In this document: piece after piece, positions 1 through 9,570 of the stretch | Numbering within the stretch: the first letter of the stretch is position 1 | Layout: every line of letters begins with the position of its first letter | NCBI GenBank assembly: GCA_963844635.1 | Contig: CAWJPD010000005.1 | Span: forward strand, 1-64,000 | Source of the DNA: JAJPKK01 sp963844635 | Lineage (GTDB): Bacteria; Pseudomonadota; Alphaproteobacteria; Rhizobiales; Xanthobacteraceae | Length of the DNA: 64,000 nt | Reading direction: 5' to 3' | Position numbers and translations under genes: made by a program | Notes under the pieces: generated by a model | What the model saw: the letters and a program-made list of their open reading frames with translations, nothing else | Database searches by the model: none | What the model was told of the DNA's origin: nothing

Positions 1-126
1 ATCGTGTTGCTGTTGTGGGTCTATTACTCGGCGCAAATATTTTTGCTCGGTGCCGAATTCACGAAAGCCTACGCGAACCGGTATGGCAACTCCGCAGCCG
101 ATCCCACGAACGCGCCGAACAGCTGA
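1..126 (+). CDS. YihY/BrkB family membrane protein, C-terminal end (partial)
   Basis: The first 41 codons are open from the window edge to a TGA at 124-126. They encode a hydrophobic segment followed by AQIFLLGAEFTKAYA, which is the typical end of the last transmembrane helix of YihY/BrkB (formerly RNase BN) inner-membrane proteins. A short polar tail closes the protein. The start lies outside the window. The role of this family is poorly defined, so only membership is claimed. Confidence 0.8.
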   Translation: MVLLLWVYYSAQIFLLGAEFTKAYANRYGNSAADPTNAPNS

Positions 127-1095
127 ACCCGCTAGCTCCGACTCCAGTGGGCTGACATTGATTTTCTACCCATGACTTCTCCAAGTTCTTGCAGTCCGGC
201 AGCCTCTGTTACATCGATGCAGTATTCAACGTGACCGCCACCGTTCAGCAGAGCCGCGGGGCGGATCGTTCGAGAAGTGCGTGGTATGACGACGCGACTG
301 GGTTTCGTGACCTTCGCCACTATGCGGAGCGCGGGATAAGCTCACGAGTTCGGCTACGACGCGTCATTTCCCCTGGCCTATGCAGTGTGCCCAGGATCGT
401 AGCCGCGCTCTGGAGGCATATCCTGTTTTTGTCGGCGCGTCATTTTCGCCGGCTTCAGGTCCTTGGAACCACGAGGACCTCCTAGGGCTGCTCGTGCCCT
501 ATCGTCTTCGGAGGGGCGATCAGCTTCACATTCTGGTGGGTCCGTTTTCATTTGCTCACAATTCCCCGATGATCTTGTCCACGAGCGCCGTCGCTTGCCG
601 TCGTGCACCTCGAACTCGTCAATTGGTGGCACAGGTCGGCCGCGAATAGTTCGGGGCAAACTTTGGGATAAGCCGGCGCACTCGGGGGAGAGAAGCGGGT
701 CGGCATCGGGGACGCATGGGCGGCGGCTTTTCGAGGGGATACCTGCCGTCGGCACATTTCCTGGGCCAGGGCTCGCGGGCTTCTGAGAGGGGGTTGGACA
801 GTCGGGTTCCCGACCAAACCCATGTCAGGCACTCTCCGGAAAAGCCGCACCAGGAGGGGGCGCTCTGCCAAAGGGTGACCTGATCTGCGAACACCACGAT
901 TGCGGCCGGATGATGAGCCGGCATTATCGCATCCAACCACTGTTGATCCAGTAGCAGTCGCTCTCGGGTTCCGGCCTCATTCATCGGCGTCGTCGAATGC
1001 ATATTCGGCCACGGAAAGTTGTTGTCCGCCTTTGAAGATGCAGCGGCAACGCGATGACACCAATCTGGCGAAGGCCATTGCATCTTTTGCATGGA
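127..1095. other. Region without a convincing gene
   Basis: No reading frame here has a recognisable domain. One possible small gene runs on the minus strand from 551 to 378 (57 residues, Lys/Asp-rich, no clear ribosome site). A dispersed repeat copy lies at 678-724. The remainder looks like decayed sequence. Confidence 0.5.
678..724 (-). repeat. Dispersed repeat, copy A
   Basis: This stretch is nearly identical, in inverted orientation, to 10339-10384 (one substitution and one single-base indel over about 46 bp). A shorter and more diverged form lies at 10988-11022. The core contains CCCATGCGTCCCCGATGCCG. All copies fall in gene-poor junctions, which suggests an interspersed element or the remnant of a duplicated segment. 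Confidence 0.7.
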
Positions 1096-1224
1096 TCACC
1101 ATCGTCCCGAGTTCCGGGGTATTACTGGCTCTCGATGGCGTTGATGATGGGCGTTTGATTGATCGCCGACGGCCATCAAGACGACACCGAATGCCGCCCC
1201 GGCGATGATGAGTCCCCGTTTCAT
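1096..1224 (-). CDS. Possible small exported peptide (42 aa)
   Basis: The peptide begins MKRGLIIAGAAFGVVLMAVG, a basic start followed by a hydrophobic stretch resembling a signal peptide or single membrane helix. A short His- and Arg-rich tail follows. No clear Shine-Dalgarno sequence precedes the ATG. It could be real or a chance frame, and no family is recognised. Confidence 0.3.
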   Translation of the reverse strand: MKRGLIIAGAAFGVVLMAVGDQSNAHHQRHREPVIPRNSGRW

Positions 1225-1344
1225 TGATGTGGTTGCCGTCAAGGGCGTCTTCGGTCGTTCCCGAAATCGTGATCCCGGAACCCCGCAGCCGTTTTCTACA
1301 AAGCGAATGGCTCATTCGCCGTGATTTGAGCGGATCGTCGGGAA

Positions 1345-1369
1345 CGAAAACAAAAAGCCCCGGCGGGGC
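1345..1369 (-). terminator. Rho-independent terminator
   Basis: Read on the minus strand, a GCCCC/GGGGC stem with a 3-base loop is followed by a T run (complement of 1351-1356). It lies about 115 bp downstream of the secreted protein gene at 1485-1712 and is correctly oriented for it. Confidence 0.65.
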
Positions 1370-1484
1370 GTTTGGGACGGGGACACGCCAGGGCTTCCCT
1401 TCGGGACGGCGACGTCGACCAAACATCAGCCGTCCTCATTCTGTTTCCTCTCCCCAGACTTTAAGTCCGCGGGAACAGTTGCGC

Positions 1485-1712
1485 TCAGCCTGTCTTGTGC
1501 TTGTTGTGGTGGTAAACGGACAGAAAGTAGCGGTTGCCCTGCTGCCGGTCGAATGCCCGCTCCTTGTCGACTTGCCGGTTCTGATACGCCCCCGTCGAGT
1601 CCAATTCATGTCCGCGGTGTTGTTCCGTCTGAGCGTTGGCAGTCGCCGAAGCGCCAATCACCAAGGCCGCAACCAGAGCTGCGGATGATGCCGTCACCAA
1701 AAACCGTTTCAT
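1485..1712 (-). CDS. Small secreted protein, unknown function (75 aa)
   Basis: The product has a clear signal peptide: MKRFL, a hydrophobic core, then ASATANAQ as a probable signal peptidase I site near residue 28. The mature part of about 47 residues is polar and rich in Gln, Arg and His. The start is supported by AGGAG about 7 bases upstream of the ATG. A terminator follows at 1345-1369. It resembles the many short Sec-exported proteins of Bradyrhizobium, but no domain is recognised. Confidence 0.65.
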   Translation of the reverse strand: MKRFLVTASSAALVAALVIGASATANAQTEQHRGHELDSTGAYQNRQVDKERAFDRQQGNRYFLSVYHHNKHKTG

Positions 1713-1737
1713 TTTCTTGCTCCTGAAAGCCGGGGGA

Positions 1738-1875
1738 TCAACTTATCCGTATGTAATTACGTTTCCTCAAACTGCAAGTTGTGCCTGCGGCGCGCGCTGG
1801 AAGCCGCGCGATGTTCACCGCAATGCGGCGTGCCTCGTCCTCGGTCAGCACCTTGGCCTGCATCGCCTCGGCTCC
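1738..1875 (-). pseudogene. Fragment of a small MPRRFPPPW-type protein (C-terminal half)
   Basis: The segment KVLTEDEARRIAVNIARLP near 1800-1860 matches the C-terminal half of a short protein family common in Bradyrhizobium, whose N-terminus begins MPRRFPPPW. The matching N-terminal half is found separately at 9140-9311. The reading frame here is fused to unrelated sequence on both sides, so this is a remnant. Family assignment is from memory of such sequences. Confidence 0.5.
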
Positions 1876-2084
1876 ACGCGCATAGCTGCCTGTGGTTAAC
1901 TTTCGAAAGTGAGCAATTTTGCACTGCGGAGTGTCCGCTCGCTTTGTAGCCTTCCAGCGGGTTGCAACGGGGGGTTTCGTCGCGGAGCAACTACACCTTG
2001 AGCAAGCCAGGCTCACGCATAGCCTGCCGGACTGGATCGCCTCGCACATTAGCGCCTTTTCCTATTTCGGCGGCGCAACTCGGC

Positions 2085-2180
2085 AGACAAGTCAGCGACA
2101 ATCTCAAGGCCGGCGTCACGCGGGCGTGCTTTTACGAACCGAAGATCAACCGCACCTACGCCGATCTTGGCCGCTCTGCC
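2085..2180 (+). mobile_element. IS21-family IstA transposase fragment
   Basis: About 30 residues (QVSDNLKAGVTRACFYEPK and the following INRTYADL) match the end of the DDE catalytic core of IS21 transposase IstA. The fragment directly abuts the broken end of recD2 at about 2209. An upstream motif, TGAGCAATTTTGCA at 1912-1925, recurs at about 25624. The fragment probably marks the event that truncated recD2. Confidence 0.65.
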
Positions 2181-2208
2181 CGTCGGAGCACAGAGCAGGA
2201 GTTCGAAC

Positions 2209-3325
2209 TCATTTCGCTGCGAGAATGCGCAGAATGTCCCTGACGATGGTGGTTTTACCGACGCCAGGACCGCCGGTAATGACCAGCACCTTGGAAACTA
2301 GGGCCAGCTTGATTGCGGCCGTCTGGCTTTCGGCAAGCACAAGCCCGACACGGCTTGCGACCCACAGCAACGCCTTGTCGGGATCAAGCGCGGGCCAAGG
2401 CAGGGAGCCAGTGGCGAGCCGGAGCAGCCGCTCGGCGATGACGCGCTCGGTGCGATGAAGTCCGGTGAGGAAAGTGCAGGGCGTCTCGCCGAGGCTATCG
2501 GTGACCACCGTGCCATCGGCCAGTTCGAAATCGAGCGCCGTGCGAACAAGCTCCCCCGGCACCTCAAGAAGGCTTTCGGCAACGGGTATCAATTGATCGG
2601 TCCGCAAGCCGCAATGGCCGTCGTCCATTGCCTCGGTCAGGGCATAGGAGATACCGGCGCGGACCCGGATCATGGCAGTTTTCTCGATGCCAAGCTTCAT
2701 GGCAATGGCATTCATCGGCACTCTTGGACCCGATGCCACGGATGTCGCGCGCCAGGCGATAAGGGTTTTTCCGTCATGACCTGGATGGCGTCGGCGCCAT
2801 AGGTCTTGAATATGCGCACCGCCCGCGCCGTGCCAACGCCGTGGCTGTGCAGGAACACCATGACGCGCACCACCTTCTGCTCGGCCCAGGCAGCGACGAT
2901 GCCGTTCGCGCGCACCGGCCCGATCCCGTCGACCTCGCGCAGGCGGCCGGGCTGCGTCTCGATCACGTCGAAGACCTTGTCGCCGAAGACCGGACCAGCT
3001 TTTTGGCGTAGACCGGGCCGATGCCTCGGATCATGCCGGAGGAGAGATATTTCTCGATGCCATCGATTGAGGTTGGCGCCGAACTGCGCAGGAACCGGGC
3101 CTTGAACTGCTGGCCACGGGTGCGGTCATTCACCCATTCTCCCGATGCCGTGATCAACTCGCCGGCGGCAATGGTTGCCGCATGACCGACCACCGTCACG
3201 AGGTCGCGGTGGCCGCGCGCCTTTGCCCGCAGAACGCAGAAGCCGTTCTCCGCATTGTGGAAAGTGATGCGCTCGACGAGGCCTGCCCGGACTTCCTGGG
3301 TCGATGATGCTGCCTGCGGCTTCAT
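2209..3325 (-). pseudogene. recD2: recD2-type ATP-dependent exodeoxyribonuclease/helicase, truncated and frameshifted
   Basis: The translation follows the N-terminal half of RecD2: an OB-like start (LVERITFHNAENGFCVLR), then helix-hairpin-helix segments (IEKYLSSGMIRGIGPVYAKK and REVDGIGPVRAN), then the start of the helicase core with Walker A VITGGPGVGKTTIV. The gene stops about 10 codons after Walker A, where IS21-derived sequence begins, so all remaining helicase motifs are missing. At least three one-base indels (near 2725, 2770 and 2985) break the frame. It cannot encode an active helicase. Confidence 0.85.
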
Positions 3326-3548
3326 GGGTCAACGCAGTATCATGCCGAGAAATAGCATCCTAAACGTTCGCGCAATTGGCCGCATCGAGAAAGACCGCTG
3401 GGGCGCTGCCTTCATGCTGGCCTTCCGACGCAAAGCGGTTCGAAGAAAGTGCAGCGCATATCCGTCACCAGCCGTCTATCGTCTGTGGGCCATGACCGCG
3501 ATAGCAGGCAGTGCGCGGTGATGTGACCCTGGCCCAAGCGTCGACCGG

Positions 3549-3764
3549 TGTGGAGGGGCAAAATCAGCGTAAGCAGGATGGGGCTTCCTGATTAGCCGGT
3601 CCATTCCCGCGGCCCTCGATGATCTCGCAAGGCAGTTGCGCGAGGCCGATTATCTCCGCGGGCTTTCGCGTGAAAACTTTGCCGCTTGTGCGGCCGACCT
3701 CATGGCCGACCTCAATGCCGTCCATCCCTTCCCCGAAGGCAACGGGCGGATGCAACGCGCCCCG
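3549..3764 (+). pseudogene. Fic (AMPylation) domain fragment
   Basis: In one frame the sequence reads IPAALDDLARQLREADYLRG and then HPFPEGNGRMQR, the Fic active-site motif HPFxxGNGR carrying the catalytic His. Upstream, WRGKIS in another frame fits the preceding part of the domain, so an indel lies near 3580. Nothing after the motif continues the fold. It is a remnant of a Fic protein, either a VbhT/Bep-like or a FicTA-type toxin. Confidence 0.7.
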
Positions 3765-4521
3765 GAATGCGGACGTTGCTCTGTTGATGTACCGTAAATT
3801 TCACCGCGAACTCGTCGAGTTTGGGACGCGAGAATTCCGCTGTGAGTCTCAGACAGTCGATTTAATTCGTAATCAGTGCTGGCCCACCCCATATCAATGA
3901 GATGACCAGCAAAACTGCAAAGCCCGACCAAGAGACCGAACTTGACGCGTTGGCCAGTTGGAGCAACGAGGGCGGCGCTCCGGGGCCATTGGACGGGGGC
4001 ACTTGCCGCCTTCAACTCTACAATGCCGTTGATTTCGAAACCCGCGATACCGAGAAGGAGCGTAGTCGACTGGCTCGCTGCCACATTGCACAGGCTGAGC
4101 AAGACGCAGATGGAGAAAACCGGGACGCAGCCGTGGTTTTTGACATTTGGCGGTTTTCCTGCGAAATGCCGGATGCACCCCATCTATATCGCCAATCTGA
4201 CGCCTTATGAAAAATGAGAGTCCTTTTAACCCTGATTGACCAAGGCCCCCCTCATGAACACGCTTCGGTTCGGACGCAAACTGAGGCTGCCATCGACGAT
4301 TGCCATCAAACATCAGGTCAGAATGCTAATGGCGCAAGATGAGAGCAGGACGGCAGAGGCTGCAACAAGGTCTGAAGTAGTTCGTGTGCAGCCGAGCCCC
4401 CGCGCTTCCGCCGAACATCGAGGCAGCGAACCCGACTGTGCAATAATGATCAGTTTTTGACCGCAGACCGGTGTAGTCTTGGTCAGGCCGTGAGTTGACG
4501 AACGGTGCCAAGGAGGTCTTT
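3765..4521. other. Region without a recognised gene
   Basis: Overlapping open frames occur on both strands (for example 3942-4217 plus and 3650-4183 minus), but none has a recognisable domain, a good ribosome site or a signal peptide. It may hold decayed mobile DNA. A short plus-strand frame beginning at 4254 is the best remaining candidate but is unsupported. Confidence 0.4.
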
Positions 4522-4635
4522 ATGATAAAGATGTTCGTTCAGACGTACCTCATCGATAAAATGACATATTGGATACTCGCATTTCTGCTATTGGCGTTTG
4601 TTTCAACCTTGTTGTTAACTACGATCCATCCATAA
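4522..4635 (+). CDS. Small single-span membrane protein (37 aa)
   Basis: A strong ribosome site (AAGGAGG at 4510-4516) sits 5 bases before the ATG. The peptide starts MIKMFVQTYLIDKM and continues with a hydrophobic helix of about 20 residues (YWILAFLLLAFVSTLLLTT), ending IHP. This is the shape of a small inner-membrane protein. The gene directly precedes the hypothetical gene at 4687, and the two may be cotranscribed. No family is recognised. Confidence 0.6.
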   Translation: MIKMFVQTYLIDKMTYWILAFLLLAFVSTLLLTTIHP

Positions 4636-4686
4636 CACAGCTTGTACCTGGCGTCGAGTTGCGAGGGTAATCGAAAGGATAGGTAT

Positions 4687-5052
4687 ATGCTTAATGTACA
4701 CACCAAAGCCTTTCTGAGTCTGATTAATACCACGTTTGATGATATAGATCGCGGGGTTGCAAGTCCTCATCATCTTCACAATGTTAATTGTGGAATAGAA
4801 AATATCATGTCGCTTCTCGAACATAACACTGAGGCCGTTGAAACGGCTGATCAGCTCTCGCGTCGCGCCCGAGAGTACGTCACATCCCATCAGGTGACTG
4901 TCTCTGAAAGCGATTGCGGGACGATTGGCGGTGACATTGATCGCTTGCACGCTGCTCGTGAGGCGCTTGCTGGCTTCTGCTCCGCAGTAGAGCACAGTCA
5001 ACCCAACTCGCGGGTCCGGACACTTGGCCTAGCTTATAAGAAATTAAACTGA
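4687..5052 (+). CDS. Hypothetical protein (121 aa), predicted helical
   Basis: The start at MLNVHTKAF is chosen because AGGAT lies just upstream, whereas an earlier in-frame Met at 4642 has no ribosome site. The protein is mostly helical in appearance, contains several Cys and His residues and has no signal or membrane segment. Local base composition is more AT-rich than the surroundings, which suggests transfer. It follows the 37-residue membrane protein with a 51-bp gap. Function unknown. Confidence 0.6.
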   Translation: MLNVHTKAFLSLINTTFDDIDRGVASPHHLHNVNCGIENIMSLLEHNTEAVETADQLSRRAREYVTSHQVTVSESDCGTIGGDIDRLHAAREALAGFCSAVEHSQPNSRVRTLGLAYKKLN

Positions 5053-5310
5053 CTAAGAGACGCTGTTTCAAGGGCCTGATCGAAAGCCCGCGAGTTCGTG
5101 TTCGTGTTTTGTTGAGCCTACGAAGATAAGACAGCAGCGCGACCGTTCAGCTTCGTTTTCGAGCTGCGCCACTGGCGGCCGACCTTACTCTCCCTAAAGG
5201 GCCTGGCCTCGACCGTAGCGAGGCCGCGACACTATGGATTAGCTTAAGCAGGTGTCGTCCGAAGGGGGTTCAGGTTGCAGCTGGCTGCGGCCCGGATAAG
5301 GAGCATTCCT

Positions 5311-6286
5311 TTGAATATCCCCGTGCGGCCCATTTTCGCTGGACCCACCAAACCCATCGATTCCGTTGGAGAGGACGCCGCGTCGACAGCCCAGCACCGG
5401 GATCGCGTCAAGCCGGCCACAAGGTATTCGGAGGGGACCGGACGCCGGCTCGGACTGAGTGCAGCGACGATCGCCATCGCGCTCGTCACCGGATTCGTCG
5501 TCGTGCAACATCTCAAGGTGCGGCAGGAGGCGCTGCTCGCGTCCACGACCGCAGAACGGGCGAGGGTATGGCCGTCTGTTGAGTTCATCAAGGTTGAGCT
5601 TGCACCGCCGACCCAAGTTCTGACTCTGCCAGGAGAAACCAAAGGTTGGTACAGCTCGACGATTTACGCGCGTGTCAACGGCTACATCGCGAAATGGGAT
5701 GCCGACATCGGCGACCGGGTCAAGAAGGACCAGGTGCTGGCTGTAATCGACACGCCGGAACTCGACGCCCAGCGGGACGCGGTACAAGCCCAGCTCAAGG
5801 CATCAGAGGCCGAGGTCAATGTCAGGGAGGCAAATGTCCAGTTCGCCAAGATCACCTACGCGCGGTGGAAAGGTTCGCCGAAAGGCGTCGTCTCAGATCA
5901 AGAGCGCGAGGACAAGAAGGCGCAGTATGCCGTCGCAATCGCCGAGTTGGATGCTGCGCGAGCTAGAGTCAATCTCGACCAGGCGAATGTGAACCGCCTC
6001 ATAGACCTCACGCAGTTCAAGAAGGTCACAGCACCCTATGACGGAGTGATCACGTCTCGGCACATCGACATCGGCGATCTCGTGACCGCCGGCAGCACGG
6101 CAGGCAACGGCTTTCTCTATGACATTGAGCAATCCGGACGTCACCATCGGCCGCGACTATGGAGACTTTGTCGAGATCGAATCGGGTATTACGGAAGGCG
6201 AAAAGGTTGCGCTGAATGTCGACGACCAGATCGCAACCGGCGACCGCGTCACGCTAAGGGAAGGCAAAAAAACCGCGACGCAATAA
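5311..6286 (+). pseudogene. RND efflux membrane-fusion protein (HlyD/AcrA-like), internally deleted
   Basis: The TTG at 5311 is chosen because AAGGAG lies 7 bases upstream. After a membrane anchor (residues about 40-65) come the biotinyl-lipoyl half (YARVNGYIAKWDADIGDRVKK), a coiled-coil hairpin and the return lipoyl half (VTAPYDGVITSRHIDIGDLV). After FLYDIEQS the frame shifts, and the sequence jumps to the C-terminal membrane-proximal domain (GDFVEIESGITEGEKVALNV) with a stop at 6284. About 80 residues of the beta-barrel are missing. No RND pump gene or outer-membrane partner follows. Confidence 0.8.
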
Positions 6287-6330
6287 AGCTTGTTGAGTAG
6301 AAAGCCGCAGCTGATCGTTACTCAACGCCC
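6150..6330 (+). repeat. Duplicated MFP 3' end, copy 1
   Basis: The last 45 codons of the membrane-fusion protein plus about 45 bp after the stop recur, diverged, at 6795-6967. Both copies share the downstream text around CTTGTTGA...CAACGCC, so this is a segmental duplication and not only gene homology. Confidence 0.7.
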
Positions 6331-6387
6331 CGCGCATGGCGGGACGAACGTGGAGCTGAAAACTATGACAATGCCGGCAGTGATTTT

Positions 6388-6567
6388 TCAACTGTCGCCA
6401 GCGTCTACGCTATAGGTCTGACTATGACCACACTCAGCGCACACGTAGGTACGACGCTCGAACGCTGCGTTGCCCGGATCCGCCTGCACCAGCGTGGTGA
6501 CCATATGCCCCGAGCACACTGCGCAACGGGAAGCCGCCATCGCCGCCAGCCGCTCCTTTGTAGCCAT
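6388..6567 (-). CDS. Small zinc-ribbon protein (59 aa)
   Basis: The product contains two Cys pairs, CAVC near residue 15 and CAEC near residue 43, as in small zinc-ribbon folds. The start is supported by AAAGGA 7 bases upstream of the ATG. It lies between the two copies of the duplicated MFP 3' end, on the opposite strand, so it may have arrived with or between those copies. The role could be nucleic-acid binding or structural, and the sequence does not say. Confidence 0.65.
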   Translation of the reverse strand: MATKERLAAMAASRCAVCSGHMVTTLVQADPGNAAFERRTYVCAECGHSQTYSVDAGDS

Positions 6568-6789
6568 AGTAATTCCTTTCGCCAGAAACGTAGTACGACA
6601 ATAGGCCCTCGTTGCCTGACGTTACATCTTGACCTGACGATCAACCCACTCGGTAGCATCCACCACTGGATGAATCTCATCACCCATAGGCAAGATACAT
6701 TGCTCGCGCGATGATCACCAAGACAAGGAACGCAGGGACGATGATCGGTGGGACAAACCAGCTCACAGCTTTATCCTATTTTGCTACGG

Positions 6790-6925
6790 CCCCGACTATG
6801 GAGACTTGGTCGAGCTTCAATCCGGTATTGCGGCAGGCGAAAGGGTCGCGCTGAATGTCGGCAACCAGATCGCAACGTGCGACCGCATCACGTTAAGGGA
6901 AGGCGAAAGAACCGCGACGCGATAG
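6790..6925 (+). pseudogene. Second copy of RND membrane-fusion protein C-terminus
   Basis: The 45 codons reading GPDYGDLVELQSGIAAGERV and onward to a TAG at 6923 are a diverged duplicate of the end of the MFP at 6150-6286. No start or upstream part is present, so this is a dead fragment. Confidence 0.7.
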
Positions 6926-6987
6926 TCTTGTTGATTCAGAAAGCCGGCTCATCGTTATTCAACGCCGTCGTCCGATCTGGTGCGAGA

Positions 6988-8615
6988 CTAGAAGTCCATG
7001 CCTCCACCCGGCATGGCAGGGGCCGCGGCCTGCTTCCTCGGCACCTCTGCCACCATGGCCTCGGTGGTGATCAAGAGGCCCGCGACCGAGGCCGCGCCCT
7101 GCAGCGCTGCGCGCACCACTTTGGTGGGATCGATGATGCCCTTGGTCATCAGGTTTCCGTATTCGCCGTTCTGGGCGTCGAAGCCGAAGTTATACTGGTC
7201 TTTGTCGAGGATCTTGCCAACCACCACCGAGCCGTCCTCGCCCGCATTGAAGGCGATCTGGCGTGCCGGCCACGACAGCGCCTTGCGGACGATGTCGACG
7301 CCGGTCTTCTGGTCGTCGTTGGCCGTCCGGACCTTCTCGATTGCCTTGATCGAGCGCAGGAGCGCGACGCCGCCGCCCGGCAGGATGCCTTCCTCGACCG
7401 CGGCGCGGGTCGCGTGCATCGCGTCGTCAACGCGATCCTTGCGCTCCTTGACCTCGACTTCGGTGGCACCTCCGACACGAATTATCGCGACGCCGCCAGC
7501 GAGCTTGGCAAGACGCTCCTGAAGCTTTTCGCGATCGTAGTCTGAAGTGGTTTCCTCGATTTGGGCCTTGATCTGGGCAATTCGAGCTTCGATATCGGTC
7601 TTTTTGCCGGCGCCACTGACGATCGTGGTGTTCTCCTTTTCGATAATCACCTTCTTCGCCCGGCCGAGCATCGCGAGCGTCACGTTCTCCAGCTTGATGC
7701 CGAGATCCTCGGAAATCGCCTGACCTCCGGTGAGGATCGCGACGTCCTGCAGCATGGCCTTGCGGCGATCGCCGAAACCGGGTGCCTTGACCGCGGCGAC
7801 TTTGAGGCCGCCGCGCAACTTATTGACCACGAGCGTGGCAAGCGCTTCGCCTTCGATGTCCTCCGCGACGATCACGAGGGGCTTCGAGGTCTGCACCACG
7901 CTTTCGAGAAGAGGTAGCAATTCCTGCAGGCCGGATAGCTTCTTCTCGGAGATCAGGATATAGGCATCTTCCATCTCGACGCGCATCTTGTCGGCGTTGG
8001 TGACGAAATAGGGCGAGATGTAGCCGCGGTCGAACTGCATGCCTTCGACCACATCGACTCGGTCTCCAGCGATTTTGCTTCCTCGACCGTGATCACCCCC
8101 TCATTACCGACCTTCTTCATCGCTTCCGCGAGAAAGCGGCCGATCTCGGCATCGCCATTGGCAGAAATGGTGCCGACCTGCGCGATCTCCTCGTTCGAGG
8201 TGACCTTTTTGGAATTGTTCTGAAGGTCTTTCACAACGGCCTCCACCGCGAGATCGACGCCGCGTTTGAGGTCCATCGGATTCATGCCGGCGGCCACCGC
8301 CTTGGCGCCTTCCCTCACGATTGCATGTGCCAGCACCGTCGCGGTAGTGGTGCCATCGCCCGCGGCGTCGGAGGTTTTGCTCGCGACCTCGCGCACCATC
8401 TGGGCACCCATGTTCTCGAACTTGTCCTCAAGCTCGATTTCCTTTGCCACCGTCACCCCATCCTTGGTGATGCGGGGTGCACCGTATGATTTGTCGAGCA
8501 CCACGTTGCGGCCCTTAGGGCCGAGCGTTACACGCACAGCGTGGGCGAGCGTGTCGACTCCGCGAAGCATCTTGTCGCGCGCATCGACCGAAAATTTCAC
8601 TTCCTTGGCAGCCAT
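6988..8615 (-). CDS. groL: GroEL chaperonin (60 kDa), frameshifted in this assembly
   Basis: The product is an ATP-driven folding chaperonin working with GroES. Start MAAKEVKFSVDAR is preceded by AAAGGA. Visible signatures are VTLGPKGRNVVLDKSYG, the ATP-site loop DGTTTATVLA, and the C-terminal Gly/Met tail PGGGMDF. Total length fits a full GroEL of about 540 residues. One missing base near 8050-8060 (in the region ETEVDVVEGMQFDRGYISPY) splits it into two frames. Flanking sequence is fully conserved, so this is either a sequencing error or a recent lesion. Rhizobia often carry several groESL copies, so loss of one would be tolerable. Confidence 0.9.
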
Positions 8616-8759
8616 GTCGGTAAATCCTTTCGGAGCAGTTTGCGTCATGCTTCGTGGGCTGAGCCTTCCGCCCGTGCCACGGTGCGTTACACGCCTTATG
8701 ATTTGCCCTGGCGCAAGTCAGGACTCTCTCACGGGATGACGGCGAGTGTGGTAAAAGCG

Positions 8760-9074
8760 CTAGGCAACCTTCTTCTTGGCCGCAGCCTCAATGACGACGC
8801 CCATGATGTCGCTCTCCTTCATGATCAGGAGTTCAGCGCCATCGATCTTGACCTCGGTACCAGACCATTTGCCGAACAGCACCCGGTCGCCGATCTTGAC
8901 ATCGATCGGGATGAGGCTGCCGTTTTCGTCGCGGCCGCCGGGGCCGACTGCGATAACCTCGCCTTGGCTTGGCTTTTCCTTGGCGGTATCTGGGATGATG
9001 ATGCCGCCAGCGGTCTTATCCTCCGCATCGATGCGCTCGACGACAACGCGATCATGGAGTGGGCGAAATTTCAT
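8760..9074 (-). CDS. groS: GroES co-chaperonin (104 aa)
   Basis: The product begins MKFRPLHDRVVVERID and contains the mobile-loop region EDKTAGGIIIPDTAKEKPSQGEV, so it is a standard-length GroES forming the lid of the GroEL chamber. AGGGAG lies just before the ATG at 9074. groEL follows with a gap of about 145 bp, the normal order of a groESL operon. No CIRCE inverted repeat was seen upstream, so HrcA control is not indicated. Confidence 0.95.
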   Translation of the reverse strand: MKFRPLHDRVVVERIDAEDKTAGGIIIPDTAKEKPSQGEVIAVGPGGRDENGSLIPIDVKIGDRVLFGKWSGTEVKIDGAELLIMKESDIMGVVIEAAAKKKVA

Positions 9075-9139
9075 TGGTGTCTCCCTAAGCTCCAACGCCT
9101 TCTTGAGATGGTTATCCACGAACCCGATCGTCAAAGACT

Positions 9140-9311
9140 GCTCGGGCTGCTCGGCGAAGAACAGCAGAGACAAAGAGAAGCCGGCGATCCGGTTGAAGGG
9201 GAAGGGCCCTTTGCGCGGAGACGTAGGCGAGCGCCTGCCCGTTGGCGTCGCGGACCATATAACCGCCGCGATCTTTTCGGCCGTCCAGGGCGGCGGGAAG
9301 CGGCGAGGCAT
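9140..9311 (-). pseudogene. Fragment of MPRRFPPPW small protein (N-terminal half)
   Basis: The frame starts MPRRFPPPWTAEKI, and after a one-base slip the next frame reads GGYMVRDANGQALAYV, the conserved core of a short Bradyrhizobium protein family. The C-terminal half of this family (EDEARRIAVNIARLP) is absent here but occurs at about 1800-1860. It lies directly upstream of groES on the same strand. Confidence 0.55.
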
Positions 9312-9518
9312 GACGCCGGCATATCGCGGTGGGCGCGCTTTGTTGCCCAGCGGCTATCCCGTAGCGGGTTCACAGTCCGCTTTCGCCTGCTGCGGCCGCA
9401 TAAGGGTCATTTATCTTGCACTCGGGCTTTTAGCTTCTCTCTCATAGCAATGATTGCAATGTTTATTTTCTGAGAGTCCTGGCTTTGGCTCCCTTTTGGC
9501 TTATATGAGGTAAGTAGA

Positions 9519-9536
9519 TTGAATGATGACATTCAA
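9519..9536. promoter_or_regulatory. Palindrome upstream of ABM-like gene
   Basis: TTGAATG-ATGA-CATTCAA is a perfect 7-bp inverted repeat 34 bp before the start at 9571. It has operator geometry, but the spacing does not fit a FixK/FNR box. The regulator is unknown. Confidence 0.35.
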
Positions 9537-9570
9537 CTAAATTGCTTTGCGGATATTGGAGACCGTTGTG

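Noticed and set aside
6748..7917. Plus-strand frames over groEL
   Set aside because: They are antisense to groEL, which is identified by clear motifs in the minus-strand frames.
9519..9536. A FixK/FNR box
   Set aside because: The palindrome TTGAATG-N4-CATTCAA does not have the TTGA-N6-TCAA spacing, so no oxygen-responsive control is claimed.
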